This document shows, piece after piece, positions 35,894 to 44,665 of a stretch of 64,000 nucleotides of DNA. Position 1 is the first letter of the stretch. The number at the start of each line of letters is the position of its first letter. Source of the stretch: Alcaligenes endophyticus. GTDB lineage: Bacteria; Pseudomonadota; Gammaproteobacteria; Burkholderiales; Burkholderiaceae_B. The notes under the pieces are model-generated. The model worked only from the letters and a program-made list of their open reading frames with translations. It did no database searches and was not told where the DNA came from. Location of the stretch: contig NZ_JAPKND010000001.1 of NCBI RefSeq assembly GCF_026344035.1, positions 744,001 through 808,000 of the forward strand, read 5' to 3'. Position numbers and translations under genes: made by a program.

Positions 35894-37000
35894 TTAAAAT
35901 TCAACCACAGAACGAATTGATTCACCGCGGGTCATCAGGTCAAAGCCCTCGTTAATACGTTCTAAGGGCAGATGATGAGTAATCAAATCGTCAATATTGA
36001 TCTTACCTTCCATGTACCAATCGACAATTTTAGGTACATCGGTACGCCCACGGGCGCCACCAAAAGCGGAGCCTTTCCAGACACGGCCTGTCACCAACTG
36101 GAAAGGACGAGTTTGAATCTCGGCCCCGGCTTCGGCAACACCAATAATGATGGACTGCCCCCAGCCACGGTGACAACACTCAAGTGCCTGACGCATCACT
36201 TTGGTATTACCCACGCACTCAAAGCTATAGTCAGCGCCGCCATCGGTAAGCTGAATAATATGGTCGACGACGTTTTCCACCTCGTTGGGGTTCACAAAAT
36301 CGGTCATACCAAACTTACGCGCCATGGCTTCACGTTCGGGATTCAAATCGACCCCAATGATTTTATTCGCACCCACCATTTTGGCGCCTTGAATCACGTT
36401 CAAACCAATACCGCCCAAACCAAAAACCACCACGTTCGCACCGGCCTCAACATTGGCAGTAAACAGTACGGCCCCCAAGCCTGTGGTCACTCCGCAGCCG
36501 ATATAGCACACCTTATCAAACGGAGCATCGTTACGGATTTTTGCTAATGCTATTTCGGGCACCACAATGTGATTGGCAAAGGTGGACGTACCCATGTAGT
36601 GATGCACCGGTTTTCCACCAATGGTAAAGCGCGAGGTACCATCGGGCATTAAACCTTTGCCCTGTGTAGCTCGAATGGCTGTACACAAGTTCGTCTTACG
36701 CGACAAACACGACTTACATTGACGACACTCAGGTGTATATAAAGGAATCACGTGGTCGCCGGGACGCAGACTGCTAACACCAGGCCCTGTCTCCAGCACG
36801 ACACCCGCCCCCTCGTGGCCTAAAATCGCCGGGAACAGGCCTTCGGGATCAGCGCCTGACAAAGTGTAGAGATCAGTGTGGCAAATACCAGTGGCTTTGA
36901 TTTCCACTAACACTTCACCTGCCTTCGGGCCGCTCAGTTCAACGTCCTCGATGGTGAGCGGCTCACCCGCCCTCCAGGCAACTGCTGCGCGTGTTTTCAT
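35894..37000 (-). CDS. adhC: S-(hydroxymethyl)glutathione dehydrogenase / class III alcohol dehydrogenase
   Basis: 368 residues from the ATG at 37000 with AGGAGG upstream; a frame extension to 37096 has no family resemblance. The zinc-dependent NAD enzyme oxidises S-hydroxymethylglutathione (from formaldehyde) to S-formylglutathione. Catalytic zinc ligands are Cys40 (GICHTD) and His62 (GHEGAG) with a later Cys in GCGVTTGLGAV. The structural zinc lobe reads PECRQCKSCLSRKTNLC. The Rossmann motif is GLGGIG. It forms the formaldehyde pathway with the downstream fghA. Confidence 0.96.
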   Translation of the reverse strand: MKTRAAVAWRAGEPLTIEDVELSGPKAGEVLVEIKATGICHTDLYTLSGADPEGLFPAILGHEGAGVVLETGPGVSSLRPGDHVIPLYTPECRQCKSCLSRKTNLCTAIRATQGKGLMPDGTSRFTIGGKPVHHYMGTSTFANHIVVPEIALAKIRNDAPFDKVCYIGCGVTTGLGAVLFTANVEAGANVVVFGLGGIGLNVIQGAKMVGANKIIGVDLNPEREAMARKFGMTDFVNPNEVENVVDHIIQLTDGGADYSFECVGNTKVMRQALECCHRGWGQSIIIGVAEAGAEIQTRPFQLVTGRVWKGSAFGGARGRTDVPKIVDWYMEGKINIDDLITHHLPLERINEGFDLMTRGESIRSVVEF

Positions 37001-37117
37001 GATTTCCTCCTGGTATGTGTTGCTGCAAAAATACTGATGATATAAGCCTAGAGCAATTAAATCTATATGCAAAAATCTACATATATGTATAAACATTTAC
37101 TCGACATGCACTCATCA

Positions 37118-38356
37118 TCAGTAACGCGACGACTTACCGGTAAGTAACACTCCAAGCCGCAGAAGGCCATATGCGCAGGTATCTACCCAACGCCCAAGCC
37201 AGCCTCGTCGCAACCAAACATCGGCCGCTACCTGACTGGCATGCGTACTTAGCTCATGCTCTAAAATGGTTCGTAATCGCCGCGTGAAGTCTGTATCGGC
37301 CAGCAACAAGTTTGCTTCACGTGCAAGTAAAAGGCTAAAAGGGTCTAGGTTGGACGAGCCCACCATGGCGTAGCCATCTATTACCGCCACCTTAGCATGC
37401 AGGTAGCTAGCCTGATACTCATAAAGCTCTAAACCATTATCTAACAGCTCTTGGTACAAGGCACAGCTAGCACGATACTGCCAAAAATATTCGGCATGCC
37501 CTTGCAGCAATAAACGTACACGCACACCACGTAGGGCCGCTTGTTTAAGTGCTTTACGCAAGCGACGACCGGGAAAAAAATAGGCATTCGCAATAATGAC
37601 CTCTTCGCTGGCTTGCGCTAACAGGTGCAAATACGCGCGCTCTATACTCTGCCTATGGCGCACATTGTCGCGTAGCAACAGCGCCGTACGCCCTTCGGCT
37701 GTGACCTGCGACTGATAACGCATACGCAGGCGTTGCTGACGGCGCTGTGCCCAAAGCTGAAACCGCTGGGTGAACGTATCCCAATCGGTACGGCGACGCC
37801 ACGACATACGTAACCACAGTGCATATTGGGCCCGTTCTAGCCCAGCAACAACCGGCCCAGTGCAGCGTACTGCAAAGTCAAACCGGGGGCTAGCTTGACC
37901 AGTAACATTGGGTACATCCTGAAAGTCATCCAGAATATTAATGCCCCCTACAAAGCCAATCGTCCCATCAATCACCGCTACTTTACGATGCAGGCGACGT
38001 AAACGGCGCAAGCTTAGCCAACTATCGCGCCACGCACGAGGAGGAGGACGGTAAATACGAAAACGCGCCTTCATCCGTGCAAACTGCTCCGCTAAGCGCG
38101 TTAAATCCTTAGCACTGCCAAAGCCGTCCACCACTACACGCACCCGTACCCCGCGCGCGCAAGCGCGTTTTAAGCTGTCCAGCACAGCCTGACCGGCGTG
38201 ATCTAGCCTAAAAATATACGTTTCCAGATGAACACTGACCTGTGCTTGATCAATCGCTAAGCACAAGGCCGGAAAGAACTCACCGCCATTGTGTAATAGC
38301 TCCACCTGATTACCTGTGGTCCAGGATAAACGACGGAGCAACTTAGACATAGGCAT
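37118..38356 (-). CDS. clsB: Cardiolipin synthase ClsB-type phospholipase D family protein
   Basis: 412-residue member of the phospholipase D superfamily. Two HKD motifs are present: HRKVAVID followed by GTIGFVGGINI (about residue 122), and HAKVAVID followed by GYAMVGSSNLD (about 320), together forming the active site. It lacks the N-terminal membrane helices of ClsA, matching ClsB, which makes cardiolipin by transphosphatidylation. Two ATGs six bases apart (38356 and 38350) are both possible starts. It is last in the run fmdB-DUF502-aspS-nuclease-clsB. Confidence 0.88.
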   Translation of the reverse strand: MPMSKLLRRLSWTTGNQVELLHNGGEFFPALCLAIDQAQVSVHLETYIFRLDHAGQAVLDSLKRACARGVRVRVVVDGFGSAKDLTRLAEQFARMKARFRIYRPPPRAWRDSWLSLRRLRRLHRKVAVIDGTIGFVGGINILDDFQDVPNVTGQASPRFDFAVRCTGPVVAGLERAQYALWLRMSWRRRTDWDTFTQRFQLWAQRRQQRLRMRYQSQVTAEGRTALLLRDNVRHRQSIERAYLHLLAQASEEVIIANAYFFPGRRLRKALKQAALRGVRVRLLLQGHAEYFWQYRASCALYQELLDNGLELYEYQASYLHAKVAVIDGYAMVGSSNLDPFSLLLAREANLLLADTDFTRRLRTILEHELSTHASQVAADVWLRRGWLGRWVDTCAYGLLRLGVLLTGKSSRY

Positions 38357-38383
38357 ACCGCCTTAGAAAATAAGCCGACGGGA

Positions 38384-39238
38384 TTAAGGAAGTTCGAGTT
38401 CGGTCAGTATAGGTGAATGATCAGACAACTGCGTCCAAGGGCTGCCTTGCAATACCTTCGCATTACGAACAGCAAAGCCACGTTGGTAAACACGATCTAA
38501 GCGTAGCCATGGAAAAATCGAAGGAAAAGTGCGTGGCGGGGGCGTCATACGAGCCGCCCCATTAGCGCCCAGCTCAATGGCACTAGCGGCCTCGCCGGGT
38601 AACCCTGCACTGCGACTCGCTTTGAGCCAATTTAAGGGTGCCCGCAAGCGAAACCGCGAGTCATCTGGCCCCTGAGGGGAAAAAGAAAACACCTCGTACA
38701 GCCCCAATTGCTCAACGAAAATAGGGGCCAAACGGTTGTTCCAGTCGTTAAAGTCACCCGCAATAAGCAAGGGCTCATCATCGGGCACAATGCGTTTAAT
38801 CCGATCTAGTAGTGCTTGCGTTTGCCGCGTGCGCCCGCTTTTAAACAGGCCCAGATGCACCACGATACAATGCACAGGTCGCCCGCCCACATCAATCACC
38901 GCATGCAACAGCCCTCGCTGCTCAAGGCGGTGATCGGAAATATCTTGATTTTCGTACTGCAGAATAGGGAAGCGCGACAACAAGGCATTCCCGTGATCGG
39001 TGTGTTGTCGCACTGCATTACAACCATACGCCGTATTCATGCATAGCGCAGCAGCTAGGGACTCGTGCTGCGCGTCAAGGTTACCGCGCAAGTCGTTTCG
39101 ACCTTGCACTTCTTGTAAAAACAGAAGGTCCGGGGCCAGTCCGTACAGGCCCAGACGCAAGTCAGCTAATGAGTCACGTCCCCCCGTTGCTGACTTACCT
39201 TTGTGTATGTTGTAACTTACTACGCGGATAATCGACAC
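38384..39238 (-). CDS. Endonuclease/exonuclease/phosphatase family protein
   Basis: 284 residues with a GTG start at 39238 (AGGAGGG upstream). The family fold motifs are clear: VVSYNIHKG at the start, FLQEVQGR with the metal-binding Glu, IAGDFNDWNN and, at the C-terminus, SDHSPILTEL with the catalytic His. Members cleave phosphodiester bonds in nucleic acids or lipids. Coupling with the adjacent clsB (27 bases downstream) is common, which fits a role in lipid or nucleic acid phosphodiester metabolism, not settled. Confidence 0.88.
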   Translation of the reverse strand: MSIIRVVSYNIHKGKSATGGRDSLADLRLGLYGLAPDLLFLQEVQGRNDLRGNLDAQHESLAAALCMNTAYGCNAVRQHTDHGNALLSRFPILQYENQDISDHRLEQRGLLHAVIDVGGRPVHCIVVHLGLFKSGRTRQTQALLDRIKRIVPDDEPLLIAGDFNDWNNRLAPIFVEQLGLYEVFSFSPQGPDDSRFRLRAPLNWLKASRSAGLPGEAASAIELGANGAARMTPPPRTFPSIFPWLRLDRVYQRGFAVRNAKVLQGSPWTQLSDHSPILTELELP

Positions 39239-39259
39239 CGGCCCTCCTGAATAAACAAC

Positions 39260-41050
39260 TTACTTAGGCTCTACCGCTCGCAGACGTATATGCAGCTCAC
39301 GTAACTGCTTTTCATCTACTTCGGACGGTGCCTGGGTTAACAGACACTGTGCACGCTGCGTTTTAGGGAAAGCAATCACATCACGAATAGAGTCGGCCCC
39401 TGCCATTAGGGTAACCAGGCGATCCAAGCCAAATGCCAATCCACCGTGTGGCGGGGCACCGTACTGGAGCGCATCTAACAAGAAGCCAAATTTCAGGTTA
39501 GCCTCTTCAGGACCGATCTTCAACGCATTAAATACTTTACTTTGAATCTCTGCACGGTGGATACGCACCGATCCGCCGCCTATTTCCCAGCCATTCAGCA
39601 CAAGATCATAGGCTTTCGCTAAGGCTTGACTGGGATCGGTCTCAAGGTATTCCTCGTGGCCATCTTTAGGACTAGTGAAAGGATGGTGCGCAGCCGTGTA
39701 ACGACCTTCTTCGGCGTCGTATTCAAACATGGGGAAGTCCACCACCCACAATGGCTTCCAGGATTTTTCTAATAAGCCCTGTTCGCGACCGAATTCACTA
39801 TGACCAATCTTGATGCGCAACGCCCCTATCGCATCGTTGACCACAGAGGTTTTATCAGCGCCAAAGAAAATCAAATCACCATTTTGAGCACCGGTACGCT
39901 CGAGCAGTTTTTGCAAAGCATCAGTGTGAATGTTCTTCACGATAGGTGATTGCAATCCTTCAGGAATGGCGGTGATGTCATTGACTTTAATGTAGGCTAA
40001 GCCTTTAGCACCATAAATACCCACAAATTTTGTGTAGGCATCAATTTCACTGCGAGGCATGCTACCGCCACCTGGTACCCGCAATGCGACCACGCGTGAG
40101 CCAGGATCGTTAGCCGGAGCCGAAAACACCTTGAAGTCAACGTCCTGCATTAAGTCGGCCACATCAGTGAACTCAAGCTTAACGCGTAAATCAGGCTTAT
40201 CTGACCCATAGCAACGCATGGCTTCGTGCCAGGTCATGGTGGGGAATGGATCAGGCAACTCGACCTGCTGCACCGTTTTAAAGATATGGCGCAGCATGGA
40301 CTCGAAAATATCACGGATCTGCTCTTCGGTGAGAAAAGACGTTTCGCAGTCGATTTGCGTAAACTCAGGCTGCCTATCGGCACGCAAATCTTCGTCGCGA
40401 AAACATTTAGTGATCTGGTAGTAACGGTCAAACCCAGACACCATCAACATTTGTTTAAATAGCTGTGGTGATTGAGGCAGGGCAAAAAACTCGCCCGCAT
40501 TCACACGCGACGGCACAAGGTAATCGCGCGCACCTTCAGGCGTGCTTTTGGTGAGCATCGGTGTTTCGATATCAATAAAGCCAAGCTCATCCAAAAACTT
40601 GCGTGACTCCATCGCGACGCGATAACGCAGCATCAAGTTGTTCTGCATTTGCGGACGGCGCAAATCTAGGACTCGGTGCGTCAAACGTGTGGTTTCCGAC
40701 AGATTGTCATCATCGAGCTGAAAGGGAGGAGTCATCGAAGCATTTAAAATTTCGATTTCATCGCAAATGATTTCGATCTCGCCCGATTGCAAGTCGGGAT
40801 TAACGGTACCCTCTGGCCTTGCATGTACTGTGCCGGTAATACGCAAGCAAAACTCGTTACGGATGCGCTCCGCAATCTCAAAAGCCTGAGCGTTATCGGG
40901 ATTTACAACCACTTGCGCCAAACCAGCGCGATCACGTAAATCAATAAAAATTACGCCTCCGTGATCGCGGCGACGATGTACCCAGCCAAATAAAGTGACC
41001 GTCTGGCCCAGGTATGCTTTAGAAACCTCGCCGGTATAACACGTACGCAT
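39260..41050 (-). CDS. aspS: Aspartyl-tRNA synthetase
   Basis: 596-residue class II synthetase charging tRNA(Asp). The N-terminal OB-fold anticodon domain (1-105) carries [19 protein letters not shown]. The catalytic domain has motif 2 ([18 protein letters not shown]), the bacterial GAD insert (about 285-425) and motif 3 (GLAFGLDRL). At the two anticodon-domain positions linked to discrimination it has His30 and Gly81, as in the non-discriminating Pseudomonas aeruginosa enzyme, so it may also aspartylate tRNA(Asn). GGAGTCATC precedes the ATG. Confidence 0.96.
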   Translation of the reverse strand: MRTCYTGEVSKAYLGQTVTLFGWVHRRRDHGGVIFIDLRDRAGLAQVVVNPDNAQAFEIAERIRNEFCLRITGTVHARPEGTVNPDLQSGEIEIICDEIEILNASMTPPFQLDDDNLSETTRLTHRVLDLRRPQMQNNLMLRYRVAMESRKFLDELGFIDIETPMLTKSTPEGARDYLVPSRVNAGEFFALPQSPQLFKQMLMVSGFDRYYQITKCFRDEDLRADRQPEFTQIDCETSFLTEEQIRDIFESMLRHIFKTVQQVELPDPFPTMTWHEAMRCYGSDKPDLRVKLEFTDVADLMQDVDFKVFSAPANDPGSRVVALRVPGGGSMPRSEIDAYTKFVGIYGAKGLAYIKVNDITAIPEGLQSPIVKNIHTDALQKLLERTGAQNGDLIFFGADKTSVVNDAIGALRIKIGHSEFGREQGLLEKSWKPLWVVDFPMFEYDAEEGRYTAAHHPFTSPKDGHEEYLETDPSQALAKAYDLVLNGWEIGGGSVRIHRAEIQSKVFNALKIGPEEANLKFGFLLDALQYGAPPHGGLAFGLDRLVTLMAGADSIRDVIAFPKTQRAQCLLTQAPSEVDEKQLRELHIRLRAVEPK

Positions 41051-41079
41051 CTAGGATGACTCCGATATAAAGATAAAAT

Positions 41080-41736
41080 TCAAATAGGCATGGAAGGTGG
41101 CGGCAAGGACTCATCTGCAAGCGCATCAACGCGCCCAGACGGGGCAACCACTCCCATAGAAACAATGTATTTAAGCGCAGCATCGACCGTAATGTCGAGC
41201 TTGCGCACATGGTCACGCGGCATCATTAAAAAATAGCCAGACGTGGGGTTAGGCGTAGTGGGCACGTACACACTGACATGCTCGCCTTCTAATAAATCCG
41301 CTACCGCTCCGCTTGGCGCGCCTGTCAAAAATGCAATTGTCCATGAGCCTTGGTGGGGAAACTGCACCAGCACGGCCTCGCGAAACGCTTGTCCATCAGG
41401 GGCAAGCACCGTATCACTAACCTGTTTTACCGAATTGTAAATAGAGCGCACTAAGGGAATCCGCCCTAACAGGGATTCCCAACGCTCTACAAAAGCACGT
41501 CCGATAAAATTGGCAGTGAATAAGCCCGTTGCTAATAATACCACTAGCACCAAAAGGATACGAAAGCCTGGGATGCTTAAACCAAATAATGCCTGCGAAC
41601 TGAGAAACTCGGGCACGATTCCACCCAAGGTGTCGATAAGCAATACCAACACCCAAAGTGTAATAACCAATGGCACCCAGATCAGCAGGCCAGTTATTAG
41701 GTAGCGCTTAAAGAAACGCATAAAGCCTATATCCAA
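41080..41736 (-). CDS. DUF502 family membrane protein
   Basis: 218 residues with two N-terminal transmembrane helices (about 10-35 and 55-78) followed by a soluble domain. The conserved WESLLGRIPLVRSIYNSVKQV and YVPTTPNPTSGYFLMMPRDHV stretches define DUF502. Function is not established. It lies one base after fmdB and 29 bases before aspS, a conserved order in betaproteobacteria, so it is part of the aspS operon. Confidence 0.9.
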   Translation of the reverse strand: MDIGFMRFFKRYLITGLLIWVPLVITLWVLVLLIDTLGGIVPEFLSSQALFGLSIPGFRILLVLVVLLATGLFTANFIGRAFVERWESLLGRIPLVRSIYNSVKQVSDTVLAPDGQAFREAVLVQFPHQGSWTIAFLTGAPSGAVADLLEGEHVSVYVPTTPNPTSGYFLMMPRDHVRKLDITVDAALKYIVSMGVVAPSGRVDALADESLPPPSMPI

Positions 41737-41988
41737 TTAGGATGAAGAGCTAGTCGTGGAAGCAGGGCTACTGGCCGCACTTGAGTCGGCCGCCGGTTTT
41801 TTGGCATTATCACGGAAGTCTGTAACATACCAACCACTACCCTTGAGCTGAAAACCCGCCGCAGTCACTTGTTTGACAAAAGTGGGCTGACCACAAGCGG
41901 GGCAATCAACCAATATTGGATCTGACATTTTTTGCAGCACGTCTTTTTCATGCTGGCAAGCACTGCACTTGTAAGCGTATATGGGCAC
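41737..41988 (-). CDS. FmdB family zinc-ribbon protein
   Basis: 83 residues. The N-terminal zinc ribbon (MPIYAYKCSACQHEKDVLQK ... CPACGQ) has two CxxC pairs (Cys8/Cys11 and Cys35/Cys38 roughly), the FmdB/regulatory zinc-ribbon signature. The C-terminus is Ser/Ala-rich and low complexity. Probably a small nucleic-acid- or protein-binding factor; the role is unknown. First gene of the DUF502-aspS operon. Confidence 0.88.
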   Translation of the reverse strand: MPIYAYKCSACQHEKDVLQKMSDPILVDCPACGQPTFVKQVTAAGFQLKGSGWYVTDFRDNAKKPAADSSAASSPASTTSSSS

Positions 41989-42127
41989 GACTCAATCCTA
42001 AAAAAAGCCGAAACGAATACACGGAAAAGCAAACTTACCCAAGTTTGCCTCCATACGGGAACGGCTTATTTTAGCGCTATACAGCAAGCATGGGTATCCC
42101 ATTTACGAAAGAACACCCAAGGTAGCA

Positions 42128-42162
42128 GAAAAGTCAGGCTGGCCTAAAGGCCAACCTGACTT
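42128..42162 (-). terminator. Rho-independent terminator of the Na+/H+ antiporter gene
   Basis: A 14-base stem with one mismatch (42131-42144 with 42149-42162) and a four-base loop, overlapping the stop codon of the antiporter gene. On the minus strand it ends ACTTTTCT. Confidence 0.8.
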
Positions 42163-43429
42163 AGATAGGTAATAAAAACATTCCCGCGGCAATCAAGGTA
42201 GGCACCGCAGCAGAAGCCAATAATTTCAATGGGGAAATGGCACCATCAGGAAAATTAGATTTCAGGATGGAGAAGCCTGCTGGGTTAGGAGCATTAGCAA
42301 TAACCGTCAAGCCACCACCGGTAACCGCACCGGCCACCAGCATATAACGCCAAGTTTCACTGGTGCCTTCAACCAAGGAGCCCAAATACGTCAGAGCGGC
42401 ATTGTCAGTTAAAGCAGTTAAGGCAGTAGAGCCCCAGAACAACACTATCGGCTGCAGCCCTCCTAACAGGTCTTGCAACCACCACTTTTGCAGACCGCCC
42501 AACACTACTAGGCCCGCCAAGAAGAAGCCCACCATTAGCCCTTCACGAATCAGCAACGGGTTTTGATACTGTTGATAGGCATGGGCATAACCAATAAACA
42601 GCATCAACAAGGCCAAAAATAAAATGGGATGATGTGCGCCTAAGACTACCGCGACTAAGAAGGCTACGTGAATAGCAATTACGATCGCAGGCACAGGCTT
42701 ATTTTTACTCCCGCTGTCCTCTGAGCCCATGCTCCCCATTTCAATCAATGCACCACGGCACAACACCGTTACTAAGGTGGCATTCAGAAAGACTGCCACG
42801 GCGGCACGCCAACCAAAGTGTGTAGCCATGTAGGCGCTATCCCAGCCAAACGTTCCGGCCACCATTAGAACAGGCGGAGCAGCGTAAGCGGTTAAGACGC
42901 CACCAATAGAAATATTGACGAACAAAACACCGATAGTTAAGTATTTGAACCCTGCATGTCCTGGATGACGGAAATACAATCTGCGTAACAGCAAAGCTGC
43001 TAGGGTCATGGCTGCCGGTTCTGTAATAAACGAGCCCGCTAAAGGCACGATACACATAATGACGAAGTAGGTGGATACTTCTTTGCTCATGGGGAGCACC
43101 CGAGCAAACACCGCCACTAGACGATTGACGAGTTCAATAATCGGCCGGCTCGCGGCCACCACCATAATCGTGAAGACAAAGGCAGGCTCAGTAAAATTGC
43201 GGGTTTCCAAATACTCAATGGCCTGACCAATATCTAAAAACACAGCAATATAGGCAACCAGAACACATGCCCAAACGCCAAACACGGCTTCAACTTCAGA
43301 CAAAAGGTGCCAAAGGCCAGCATGAGCGCCGTTTTTGTTCGCTAAACGGGCAAAAACCGGGACGGAAAATGTGTGGATGATTGCCACAGCAAACAATATG
43401 CTCGCTGTTAGCTCCAAAGTACTAGGCAT
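42161..43429 (-). CDS. Putative Na+/H+ antiporter (Na_H_antiport_2 family)
   Basis: 422-residue integral membrane protein with about eleven hydrophobic segments. It resembles the putative Na+/H+ antiporter family PF07399: an N-terminal SILFAVAIIHTFSVPVFARLA, a FITEPAAMTLAALLLRR segment with a charged residue inside a membrane region, and ALTDNAALTYLGSLVEG near residue 345. It is unrelated in sequence to the NhaP-type antiporter at 30.8-33.4 kb. AAAGGGTAGAAG precedes the ATG. A terminator follows and a 236-base leader with repeats precedes it. Confidence 0.82.
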   Translation of the reverse strand: MPSTLELTASILFAVAIIHTFSVPVFARLANKNGAHAGLWHLLSEVEAVFGVWACVLVAYIAVFLDIGQAIEYLETRNFTEPAFVFTIMVVAASRPIIELVNRLVAVFARVLPMSKEVSTYFVIMCIVPLAGSFITEPAAMTLAALLLRRLYFRHPGHAGFKYLTIGVLFVNISIGGVLTAYAAPPVLMVAGTFGWDSAYMATHFGWRAAVAVFLNATLVTVLCRGALIEMGSMGSEDSGSKNKPVPAIVIAIHVAFLVAVVLGAHHPILFLALLMLFIGYAHAYQQYQNPLLIREGLMVGFFLAGLVVLGGLQKWWLQDLLGGLQPIVLFWGSTALTALTDNAALTYLGSLVEGTSETWRYMLVAGAVTGGGLTVIANAPNPAGFSILKSNFPDGAISPLKLLASAAVPTLIAAGMFLLPI

Positions 43430-43540
43430 GCTTCTACCCTTTTTACGGACTACTTGAGTTTATTACGGGAAATTTCAGGCCATAAATGATGCCTAGCAAG
43501 CATAACGCCAAACTCGCTGTGAAAAAACCTTATGACAAGG

Positions 43541-43608
43541 AAAAGGCGTAATGGCTTCGCTTATCCCGCTTCCCACAACTATTTTTTGTGGGAGAAAAGG
43601 CGCCATGG
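43541..43608 (-). promoter_or_regulatory. Repeat and hairpin in the leader of the antiporter gene
   Basis: AAAAGGCG(TA/CC)ATGG occurs twice (43541-43554 and 43595-43608). Between the copies lies an eight-base perfect stem TCCCACAA/TTGTGGGA (43571-43593) with a seven-base loop. There is no U-tract, so it is not an obvious terminator for ubiA. It could be a regulatory leader for the antiporter gene. The whole region 43430-43665 has no gene. Confidence 0.4.
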
Positions 43609-43665
43609 TAGGGAAGTTTGGCTTATCGCTCAACAGTAATTACCCGAACATTACCAAATGGTAAT

Positions 43666-44604
43666 CTATTGAACGCCGACTAACGCAGCAATTACTAGCA
43701 TTGCGCCCACCCACATATTGGCACGAAATAAGGGCAGCCCTTTTTCAGGTTGATTCACATCAAAGGCTAGCATCTGCCAGGTAAAGTGCAAGGCAATCAT
43801 GAGCATCAACAAATAATACGCCCAGCCCATACCCATTAACACACCGCCCACCAGCCAACACACTAGTGCGCCAATATAAAAACCGCTAATCCACCGCTTA
43901 CCGTCTAGACCAAAACGAAGCGCAGTAGAATGTAAGCCTAAGCGCACATCGTCGGAGCGATCTATATAGGCGTAGATAGAGTCATAGCCAACCTGCCACA
44001 GCACTGCCCCGAGCCACATCAACACAGCAGCGATAGGTACAATGCCCCGAGTATCGGACCACGCCATCAACATGCCCCAATTAAATGCTATGCCTAAAAC
44101 AATTTGGGGCCAGTAGGTAAAGCGCTTACATAGGGGGTAAATAATCACAATGGGCAGCAGCACCACGGCTAGCCAGCGACTATAGCTATTAATCGCCATG
44201 AGCAATACCGCACATACGAGCAACTGCGCCAATACAAACCACAAGGCCTGAGACAGCCTCAACTGGCCACTGGTTAAGGGGCGAAAGCGGGTGCGTTCGA
44301 CCTGATGATCGATGTCTCGATCAAAGATATCGTTAAAGCAGCAGCCCACACCGCGCATTAACAAGGCGCCCAGTGAGAAAATTAGCAAACGCCAAAACGT
44401 AGGCACGCCGTCGGCAGCCTGTACCAATGCCGCTAAGGTAGGCAACAAGGTAAGCCAAGTGCCAACGGGCCTGTCTAGGCGTGCCAAACGAGCATAGGGC
44501 CCCCAAGCAGCGGGTAAGTAATGCGCGACCCAATCATCAGGACGCATATCGGATAGATCAGGGCGTGCCTGAGCAGGAGTTGGGAGGGCAGAAGGCTGAC
44601 TCAT
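43666..44604 (-). CDS. ubiA: 4-hydroxybenzoate polyprenyltransferase UbiA
   Basis: 312-residue membrane prenyltransferase joining a polyprenyl chain to 4-hydroxybenzoate in ubiquinone synthesis. The first Asp-rich motif is NDIFDRDIDHQVERTRFRPL (about residue 92-110) and the second is DSIYAYIDRSDDVRLGLHS (about 208-226). The N-terminal 30 residues are an extension before the usual ARLDRPVGTWL start, with no better ATG at that point. It supplies the quinone feeding the respiratory chain whose oxidase is encoded upstream in this window. Confidence 0.95.
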   Translation of the reverse strand: MSQPSALPTPAQARPDLSDMRPDDWVAHYLPAAWGPYARLARLDRPVGTWLTLLPTLAALVQAADGVPTFWRLLIFSLGALLMRGVGCCFNDIFDRDIDHQVERTRFRPLTSGQLRLSQALWFVLAQLLVCAVLLMAINSYSRWLAVVLLPIVIIYPLCKRFTYWPQIVLGIAFNWGMLMAWSDTRGIVPIAAVLMWLGAVLWQVGYDSIYAYIDRSDDVRLGLHSTALRFGLDGKRWISGFYIGALVCWLVGGVLMGMGWAYYLLMLMIALHFTWQMLAFDVNQPEKGLPLFRANMWVGAMLVIAALVGVQ

Positions 44605-44616
44605 AAGCTACAGCGG

Positions 44617-44648
44617 CAAAAAAACTCATGCCCTCGGAGGAGGGCATG
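44617..44648 (-). terminator. Rho-independent terminator of the aminotransferase gene
   Basis: A perfect nine-base stem (CATGCCCTC with GAGGGCATG, 44627-44648) with a four-base loop. On the minus strand it is followed by AGTTTTTTT just before ubiA, so ubiA needs its own promoter or read-through. Confidence 0.88.
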
Positions 44649-44665
44649 ATAAGGGTGACGAAGCC

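Noticed and set aside
37132-37145. Perfect 14-base palindrome ACTTACCGGTAAGT
   Set aside because: It lies inside the last codons of clsB, has no loop to form a useful hairpin and no following T-tract; probably chance or codon-driven.
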